A DNA stretch of 11,870 bases from Lachnospiraceae bacterium (GTDB lineage: Bacteria > Bacillota_A > Clostridia > Lachnospirales > Lachnospiraceae). A model generated the notes under the pieces. The model was not told the DNA's origin and ran no database searches. It worked only from the letters and a program-made list of their open reading frames with translations. The position numbers and the translations under genes were made by a program. Below, piece after piece: positions 7,149-11,870 of this stretch. The stretch covers positions 1 through 11,870 of the forward strand of contig JAGOGN010000034.1 in assembly GCA_017996675.1 (NCBI GenBank). Reading direction: 5' to 3'. How positions within the stretch are numbered: position 1 is the first letter of the stretch; each line of letters opens with the position of its first letter.

Positions 7149-8474
7149 ATGAGAATGGTAGATTTGATTGCAAAAAAAAGAAATGGAAAGAGCTTGTCCT
7201 CTGAAGAAATTAGCCAGATGATTCAGGAGTATGTGGAGGGTTCCATTCCAGATTATCAAATGTCAGCATTCTTAATGGCAGTATTTTTTCAGGGAATGAC
7301 AGAAGAGGAAACTCTTGCCATGACCAATGCAGTTGCTCATTCAGGAGATATGGTTGATTTGTCAGCAATCGAGGGAATAAAAGTTGATAAACATTCTACT
7401 GGCGGGGTAGGAGATAAGACAACGTTAATTATTGGTCCTATGGTCGCTGCCTGCGGAGTAAAAGTGGCAAAAATGTCTGGAAGAGGACTTGGACATACCG
7501 GTGGAACTGTTGATAAGATGGAATCTATTCCAGGAATGCAGACAGGACTGAGCCAGGAAGAATTCTTTAAAGTAGTGAATCAAACAGGGCTATGCGTAAT
7601 CGGACAATCCGGTAACATTACGCCGGCAGACAAAAAGCTCTATGCGTTGCGTGATGTGACAGCTACCATTGATTCCATTCCGCTGATTGCAGTTTCTATA
7701 ATGGGTAAAAAACTGGCAGCAGGAAGTGATTGCATTCTTTTAGACGTAAAGACTGGAAGTGGTGCTTTTATGAAAACTGTCGATGATTCCATTGCACTTG
7801 CAAAAGAAATGGTTGCGATTGGAGAAAACGCTGGTAAGAGAACAGTTGCATTAATTACCAACATGGATATTCCTTTAGGAAATAATATTGGTAACAGTTT
7901 GGAAGTAATAGAGGCGGTTGAAACTTTAAAAGGAAATGGACCAGCCGATTTGACACATGAATCCATTAATCTTGCTGGAAATATGTTATACCTTGCAGGA
8001 AAAGGATCATTAGAAGAATGTAAGAAAATGGCAGAAACAACTATTCAAGACGGCAGTGCATTGAAATGCCTGATTGCAATGGTAGAAGCCCAAGGTGGAG
8101 ATTCCGCTGTGATTAAAGACAGCAGTCGGTTTAAACAGGCTCCATTTTCGCAAGAAGTTCTTGCAACAGAAAGTGGTTATGTTGTTTCTATGGACACTGA
8201 AAAGTGTGGAATTGCATCAGCAATGCTTGGAGCAGGAAGAGAAACCAAGGAAAGTGAAATTGATTATTCTGCAGGAATTATTTTACATAAAAAGACAGGC
8301 GACTATGTAGAACAGGGCACTTCTCTTGCAACATTCTATACATCCAAAGTGGAATTGTTTGAGAACGCAATGAAAACATTTAGCAGTGGAATTGAATTAA
8401 GTATGAAAAAGCCAGAAGAAGAACCTTTAATATATGCCCGTGTTACAAGGGAACAGGTAGAAAGATATTCATAG
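7149..8474 (+). CDS. pdp: Pyrimidine-nucleoside phosphorylase
   Basis: This enzyme phosphorolyses uridine, thymidine and deoxyuridine to the free base and (deoxy)ribose-1-phosphate in the cytoplasm. The 441 residues match the Pdp/DeoA family (about 430-440). KHSTGGVGDKT (81-91) is the phosphate-binding segment, and SGRGLGHTGG (110-119) followed by TVDKMESIPG (120-129) is the family signature. K108, directly before that signature, matches my recollection of broad-specificity pyrimidine-nucleoside phosphorylases of Gram-positive bacteria; thymidine phosphorylases such as E. coli DeoA carry methionine in that place. I therefore prefer Pdp over strict thymidine phosphorylase. The start has GAGAGGA at 7133-7139, 9 nt upstream. 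The stop TAG overlaps the ribosome binding site of deoC. It acts between the importer and DeoB/DeoC. Confidence 0.95.
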   Translation: MRMVDLIAKKRNGKSLSSEEISQMIQEYVEGSIPDYQMSAFLMAVFFQGMTEEETLAMTNAVAHSGDMVDLSAIEGIKVDKHSTGGVGDKTTLIIGPMVAACGVKVAKMSGRGLGHTGGTVDKMESIPGMQTGLSQEEFFKVVNQTGLCVIGQSGNITPADKKLYALRDVTATIDSIPLIAVSIMGKKLAAGSDCILLDVKTGSGAFMKTVDDSIALAKEMVAIGENAGKRTVALITNMDIPLGNNIGNSLEVIEAVETLKGNGPADLTHESINLAGNMLYLAGKGSLEECKKMAETTIQDGSALKCLIAMVEAQGGDSAVIKDSSRFKQAPFSQEVLATESGYVVSMDTEKCGIASAMLGAGRETKESEIDYSAGIILHKKTGDYVEQGTSLATFYTSKVELFENAMKTFSSGIELSMKKPEEEPLIYARVTREQVERYS

Positions 8475-8483
8475 GAGGGTATT

Positions 8484-9149
8484 ATGACGAACGAACAGAT
8501 TTTGTCTCATGTAGATCATACATTATTGAAAGCATTTGCAACCTGGGAGGATATACAAAAACTGTGTGAAGAAGCAATTCAGTATCAGACAGCTTCGGTA
8601 TGTATACCACCTTGTTATATTAAGCGTATACATGATACCTATGGTGAAAAGATTAACATCTGTACAGTGGTAGGATTTCCTCTTGGATATTCTACAACAA
8701 AGGCCAAAATTGCGGAAGTGGAACAGGCACTGGCAGATGGTGTGAATGAAGTGGATATGGTAATTAACATTACGGATGTAAAGAATGGTAATTACAAAGC
8801 AGTAGAAGAAGAAATAGCACAATTAAAACAGGCAGTTGGAAACAAAGTTTTAAAGGTAATTATTGAAACCTGTTATCTTACAGAAGATGAAAAGATTCAG
8901 ATGTGTAAAGCGGTTACACAAGCAGGTGCAGATTACATTAAAACATCCACCGGTTTTGGTACTGGTGGAGCAACAATGGAGGATATCAAACTGTTCAAGG
9001 CTCATATTGGACCTTCAATTAAAATGAAGGCAGCTGGTGGAGTTAAGACGGTTTCTGATATGGAGCAATTTATTAATGAAGGGTGCGATCGTATCGGTAC
9101 CAGCTCAGCCATCACATTAATAAACGGCTCACAAACAAACGAGTACTAA
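8484..9149 (+). CDS. deoC: Deoxyribose-phosphate aldolase
   Basis: DeoC splits 2-deoxyribose-5-phosphate into acetaldehyde and glyceraldehyde-3-phosphate, the exit to glycolysis for the deoxyribose released by the phosphorylases. Length (221 residues) is normal for the Gram-positive short form. The Schiff-base lysine is K153 in DYIKTSTGFG, the second catalytic lysine is K182 in MKAAGGVKT, and the proton-relay aspartate is D91 in VDMVINI. The substrate phosphate loop appears at AAGGV and the C-terminal GTSS. AGGAGG at 8473-8478 is 5 nt before the ATG. Its stop codon overlaps a small inverted repeat, and a 34-bp gap separates it from the binding-protein gene, the longest gap in the operon apart from the leader. 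Confidence 0.96.
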   Translation: MTNEQILSHVDHTLLKAFATWEDIQKLCEEAIQYQTASVCIPPCYIKRIHDTYGEKINICTVVGFPLGYSTTKAKIAEVEQALADGVNEVDMVINITDVKNGNYKAVEEEIAQLKQAVGNKVLKVIIETCYLTEDEKIQMCKAVTQAGADYIKTSTGFGTGGATMEDIKLFKAHIGPSIKMKAAGGVKTVSDMEQFINEGCDRIGTSSAITLINGSQTNEY

Positions 9150-9156
9150 TAAGTAC
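9143..9156 (+). repeat. Short inverted repeat at the deoC stop codon
   Basis: GTACT (9143-9147) and AGTAC (9152-9156) form a 5-bp stem with an AATA loop that includes the deoC TAA. No T run follows, so it is not an intrinsic terminator. It may be chance, or a minor mRNA-processing structure ahead of the binding-protein gene. Confidence 0.3.
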
Positions 9157-9183
9157 AAAATTCTTTCATGGAGGAGAAAATTA

Positions 9184-10272
9184 ATGAAGAAAAAAGTTTT
9201 AAGTCTGCTTTTAGCAGCAACCATGGTTCTTGGTTTAACCGCTTGCGGTAGTGCTGAAACCGACAAAGATTCCGGAGATAAATCTGGAAAGTACGAATTA
9301 GCATTGATTACAGACGTAGGAACAATCGATGACAAATCTTTCAACCAGGGATCTTGGGAAGGACTTGTAAAATATGCTGAAGAGCATAAAATGACACACA
9401 AATATTACAAACCAGCTGAAAAGTCTGATCAGGCTTGTTTGGATGCAATTGCACTCGCTGTAAAAGGTGGAGCAAAAGTTATCGTAGTTCCAGGATTCTT
9501 ATTCACAAACCCAATTGGTGTAGCTCAGGACAAATATCCAGACGTTAAATTTGTATTTATCGATGGTTCTCCAGAAGTTGACAAAAAAGTTACAATTGGA
9601 AAAAATGTACAGAGTATTTTCTTTGCTGAAGAGCAGGCAGGATACCTTGCAGGTTATGCAGCAGTTAAAGATGGTTACAAAAAATTAGGCTTCATGGGCG
9701 GAATCGCTGTTCCTGCAGTAGTTCGTTACGGATACGGATTCGTTCAGGGCGCTGACGCAGCTGCTAAAGAATTAAACATCACAGGTGTAGAAATGAACTA
9801 TACTTATGTTGGAAACTTTGATGCAACTCCAGAAAATCAGGCATTAGCTGCTTCTTGGTTCAGTGAAGGAACAGAAGTAATCTTTGGTTGTGGTGGAGCA
9901 GTTGGTAACTCTGTAATGAAAGCTGCTGAAGCTAAAAAAGCAAAAGTTATCGGTGTTGACGTAGACCAGTCTCCAGAATCTAAAACAGTTATCACTTCAG
10001 CTATGAAGAACTTAGGAAAAGCTGTATATGATGCTATTGATTCTGTATACAATGACAAATTTGAAGGCGGAATCGCAGTAAACTTAGATGCATCCGTTGA
10101 CGGAATTCAGTTACCAATGGAAACATCTACATTCAAAGATTTCTCTAATGATGATTACAAAGCTTTATTCGAGAAATTAGTTGATGGTTCTGTTAAAGTA
10201 TTAAAAGATGATGCTGCTACATCTGCAGATCAGTTAACAACAACTGTTGTTAAAGTTAATGTTGTAAAATAA
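9184..10272 (+). CDS. bmpA: BMP-family nucleoside-binding lipoprotein
   Basis: This is the extracytoplasmic solute-binding protein of the NupABC importer, anchored by lipid to the outer face of the membrane. Residues 1-20 form a lipoprotein signal peptide (MKKK, hydrophobic core) ending in the lipobox LTAC with modified C21. An acidic, serine-rich linker follows, then the BMP/PnrA fold (Bmp domain, about 37-350). Hallmarks are LITDVGTIDDKSFNQGSWEG (41-60), GFMGGIAVPAVVRYGYG (169-185) and VIGVDVDQS (255-263). Members of the family studied elsewhere bind purine and pyrimidine nucleosides. GGAGGAG at 9170-9176 is 7 nt before the ATG. Its codons look more selected (more GCT, AAC, ATC and TTC) than those of its neighbours, consistent with high expression. 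It lies after the transporter and enzymes; in many other loci the binding protein comes first. Confidence 0.95.
   Translation: MKKKVLSLLLAATMVLGLTACGSAETDKDSGDKSGKYELALITDVGTIDDKSFNQGSWEGLVKYAEEHKMTHKYYKPAEKSDQACLDAIALAVKGGAKVIVVPGFLFTNPIGVAQDKYPDVKFVFIDGSPEVDKKVTIGKNVQSIFFAEEQAGYLAGYAAVKDGYKKLGFMGGIAVPAVVRYGYGFVQGADAAAKELNITGVEMNYTYVGNFDATPENQALAASWFSEGTEVIFGCGGAVGNSVMKAAEAKKAKVIGVDVDQSPESKTVITSAMKNLGKAVYDAIDSVYNDKFEGGIAVNLDASVDGIQLPMETSTFKDFSNDDYKALFEKLVDGSVKVLKDDAATSADQLTTTVVKVNVVK
10234..10253 (+). repeat. Hairpin near the end of bmpA
   Basis: TTAACAAC (10234-10241) and GTTGTTAA (10246-10253) pair perfectly over 8 bp around an AACT loop, 17-36 bases before the bmpA stop codon is completed. 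It is not followed by a T run, so it is not an ordinary terminator. It could protect the bmpA message from 3' decay, but it lies in coding sequence and may be fortuitous. Confidence 0.3.
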
Positions 10273-10274
10273 TT

Positions 10275-10937
10275 ATGAAAAACAAGGTGTTACTGATTAA
10301 GTGTACAACTGCGTTGATTGGGATTTTCCTGATTGGCGCAGGGGTTGCATTTAATGCAATGGCACAGTTAGGCAATGATCCAGTGGGTATTTTTTATGAT
10401 GGCGTAAGAAATACCCTGGGTCTTACCGCAGAACAGTTAGGAATTGCTTCCTATCTTGTAAATGGAGCACTTGCGGTACTGCTACTGTTCATTGGTAGAT
10501 CATTTTTAAATTTAGGTACGTTGATTTATATCATACCCTACGGAACATTTGTAAAAGTAGGTGGAATTATTTACCAGCAGCTGTTTCCTCATCCTGATTT
10601 ATTAGGACGGATTGTGGCAGTTGTGATTGGTTGTCTTGGGATTTTTATAGGAGTTGCAATTTTCATTGCAATGAGTGTGGGAGTAGATCCAATGACGGGT
10701 GTGACACTTGTGATTGGAAAAAAATTAAACTGGGAATATCGAAAAGCAAAAATTCTATTTGATATTTCATTAGTGATCCTTGGGGTACTTTTGGGCGGAA
10801 AATTAGGAGTTGTGACAGTGATTGTAGCATCAATCGGAGGCCCGGTTGTGCAGTTAATTGCTGAGCAAATCGAAAAATTTTATCAAAAGAAAATATTTTG
10901 TAGATTCGAAGAAGAGAACGAAGAAATAGCCAGTTAA
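10275..10937 (+). CDS. YczE/DUF6198-like membrane protein of unknown function
   Basis: I recognise this 220-residue protein as similar to the YczE/YyaS/YitT-type membrane proteins, whose function is unknown. About six hydrophobic segments are visible (roughly 12-32, 57-75, 78-100, 112-134, 160-178 and 178-196), then a charged tail of about 20 residues rich in glutamate. Two halves look related: FNAMAQLGNDPVGIF (26-40) and FIAMSVGVDPMTGVT (130-144) share an AM-x-G-x-DP pattern at the same place relative to a preceding GIF/GVA segment. Such pseudo-repeats are typical of small transporters. The ATG is 2 bp after the bmpA stop and has no Shine-Dalgarno sequence, so translation probably depends on ribosomes finishing bmpA. 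Placement inside the operon suggests a role with nucleosides, bases or sugars, for example base efflux, but nothing in the sequence proves it. Confidence 0.75.
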   Translation: MKNKVLLIKCTTALIGIFLIGAGVAFNAMAQLGNDPVGIFYDGVRNTLGLTAEQLGIASYLVNGALAVLLLFIGRSFLNLGTLIYIIPYGTFVKVGGIIYQQLFPHPDLLGRIVAVVIGCLGIFIGVAIFIAMSVGVDPMTGVTLVIGKKLNWEYRKAKILFDISLVILGVLLGGKLGVVTVIVASIGGPVVQLIAEQIEKFYQKKIFCRFEEENEEIAS

Positions 10938-10954
10938 CAAAAGCTAGAAGAGTT

Positions 10955-10961
10955 GGAGAGG
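10955..10961 (+). promoter_or_regulatory. Ribosome binding site that fixes the regulator start
   Basis: GGAGAGG precedes the ATG at 10965, with the GGAG portion 6 nt away. A longer frame opening at TTG 10953 would place this purine run inside the coding region and has no comparable site upstream. Confidence 0.7.
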
Positions 10962-10964
10962 ATT

Positions 10965-11690
10965 ATGGAACAGGGATATTTACATCAGGTATTGCCGTTT
11001 TTAAAAGACTTAAAAGCGGATCGTAGAAAACTGATTGAAGAATACTTTAATAGTGCACCAGTTTGGCTGATGGATTCCTTTCAAATAATCAAAATGGATA
11101 AGAACGTGACTTTTATCCGTGAAAACACACCCGTAGAAATGGTTTATATTATTGGAGAAGGAACCATTCGCGCGGTGGATTTTAGAATTTTTGGAATACG
11201 TTATGAATTTATGCGTTTTTCAGGAATTTATGCAATGGGTGGAATGGAAGTAGTGATGGATTTGGAAACATACCGAACAACATTACAAACTGCAACACCT
11301 TGTATTATGATTGCGTTACCAAGAAAACAATTTGCAAAATGGCTGGAGACAGACATCAAAGCGTTAAAACAGGAAGCAAAGGCAATTGGCGAATATTTGC
11401 TGGAAGACGGAAGACGAGGCAGAGCCTTGCTCTTTATGCAGGCCAGCGATCGGCTATGTATGCTTTTTGTTGATAAATATGAAGATGATGCAAGCAATGG
11501 CATCTTAACAATAACAGAAACCAGACAGGAAATTGCTGAAGAATCTGGGTTATGTGTTAAAACAGTAAATCGAGCAGTGAAAAAACTGGAAGAAGATAAA
11601 ATTATTAGCCGTAATGGAAACAAAATAATAATCGATCGGAATCAGTATCTGAAAATGCAGGATCTAGTTGCACAGATTATTGATCAGTAA
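10965..11690 (+). CDS. CRP/FNR-family transcriptional regulator
   Basis: This 241-residue protein has the two-domain layout of the CRP/FNR family. Residues about 30-125 form the cyclic-nucleotide-type beta-barrel (VTFIRENTPVEMVYIIGEG, 48-66), about 125-170 the dimerisation helix, and about 180-241 a winged helix-turn-helix. The ligand pocket shows AMGGMEVVMD (90-99) where cAMP-binding proteins have a GE...RSA phosphate cassette; the arginine is absent, so cAMP is unlikely to be the effector. There is no N-terminal cysteine cluster for an FNR iron-sulfur centre. The recognition helix contains VKTVNR (198-203), aligning with RETVGR of E. coli CRP; only the last arginine is shared. The likely target is the palindrome at 2276-2299, making this an autoregulated activator of the operon. 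A nucleoside or sugar phosphate could be the signal; both points are inference. Confidence 0.88.
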   Translation: MEQGYLHQVLPFLKDLKADRRKLIEEYFNSAPVWLMDSFQIIKMDKNVTFIRENTPVEMVYIIGEGTIRAVDFRIFGIRYEFMRFSGIYAMGGMEVVMDLETYRTTLQTATPCIMIALPRKQFAKWLETDIKALKQEAKAIGEYLLEDGRRGRALLFMQASDRLCMLFVDKYEDDASNGILTITETRQEIAEESGLCVKTVNRAVKKLEEDKIISRNGNKIIIDRNQYLKMQDLVAQIIDQ

Positions 11691-11704
11691 GGAAGGACGA
11701 TACT

Positions 11705-11870
11705 ATGAATGAACAGTACAACAAACTAAAAAGATGCTACGATAGCGTAAAAGAAAAAATCTCCTTTGAACCAAAGATTGGAATGATTCTAGGTTCTGGA
11801 TTAGGAGATTATGCAGATAGTATTCAGATTGTAGAAACGTTGGATTATTCGGATATTGAAGGATTTCCAT
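11705..11870 (+). CDS. punA: Purine nucleoside phosphorylase, 5' fragment
   Basis: Only the first 55 codons are in the window; the gene runs off the right edge. The encoded start contains KIGMILGSGLGDYAD (24-38), the N-terminal phosphate-binding G-S-G-L-G motif of trimeric class I purine nucleoside phosphorylases (the PunA/XapA/PNP type), and DIEGFP (50-55), also typical. It would cleave inosine and guanosine (and deoxy forms) to base and (deoxy)ribose-1-phosphate, complementing the pyrimidine enzyme upstream. AGGAAGGA at 11690-11697 is 7 nt before the ATG and overlaps the end of the regulator gene, so it belongs to the same operon. The family could also be methylthioadenosine phosphorylase, but context favours nucleoside catabolism. 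Confidence 0.88.
   Translation, partial: MNEQYNKLKRCYDSVKEKISFEPKIGMILGSGLGDYADSIQIVETLDYSDIEGFP

Noticed and set aside
7640..7966. Minus-strand open frame of 108 codons inside pdp
   Set aside because: It is antisense to conserved phosphorylase sequence, with no independent evidence of coding.
9143..9156. Hairpin at the deoC stop as a terminator splitting the operon
   Set aside because: The stem is only 5 bp, mostly A-T, and no T run follows it.
11228..11623. Minus-strand open frame of 131 codons inside the regulator gene
   Set aside because: It lies wholly antisense to a well-supported CRP-family gene and resembles no known family; it is a shadow of the coding frame.
1..11870. Search for CRISPR arrays, tRNA/rRNA genes, insertion sequences, attachment sites or toxin-antitoxin pairs
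   Set aside because: No spaced direct repeats, cloverleaf-like segments, transposase motifs or terminal repeats were seen; nearly all of the sequence is accounted for by metabolic genes.

Overview
The window looks like chromosomal DNA of a low-G+C Gram-positive anaerobe, most likely class Clostridia and plausibly Lachnospiraceae. This is an inference from AT-rich codons, strong AGGAGG-type ribosome binding sites, tightly packed co-directional genes, a lipoprotein-type solute-binding protein and the protein families present. No rRNA, tRNA, CRISPR array, insertion sequence or phage gene was seen, and all genes read on the + strand.

Region 1 (1-2197) holds one stand-alone gene, a GH13 alpha-glucan hydrolase of the neopullulanase/cyclomaltodextrinase type. 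Its leader contains a perfect TATAAT at 20-25 and a strong intrinsic-terminator hairpin (90-120) just before the ribosome binding site. The gene ends in its own terminator (2167-2197).

Region 2 (2198-2370) is a roughly 170-bp promoter region. A perfect TATAAT (2317-2322) has no good -35 element. A 24-bp near-perfect palindrome (2276-2299) is centred about 41.5 bp upstream of the predicted transcription start, where class II CRP/FNR-type activators bind.

Region 3 (2371 to the window end) is a single tightly spaced operon for nucleoside uptake and catabolism. The order is phosphopentomutase (deoB), an ABC nucleoside importer (ATPase nupA, permeases nupB and nupC), pyrimidine-nucleoside phosphorylase (pdp), deoxyribose-phosphate aldolase (deoC), a BMP-family nucleoside-binding lipoprotein (bmpA), a YczE/DUF6198-like membrane protein of unknown function, a CRP/FNR-family regulator, and the start of a purine nucleoside phosphorylase cut by the window edge.

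Together, BmpA and NupABC would import nucleosides. Pdp and the purine phosphorylase would split them into bases and (deoxy)ribose-1-phosphate. DeoB would convert these to the 5-phosphates, and DeoC would cleave deoxyribose-5-phosphate to glyceraldehyde-3-phosphate and acetaldehyde. The two least explained genes are the membrane protein and the CRP-like regulator. The regulator lacks recognisable cAMP-binding residues, has an unusual recognition helix, and is the natural candidate to bind the palindrome, which would make a substrate-responsive autoregulatory circuit in place of the usual DeoR/CytR control.
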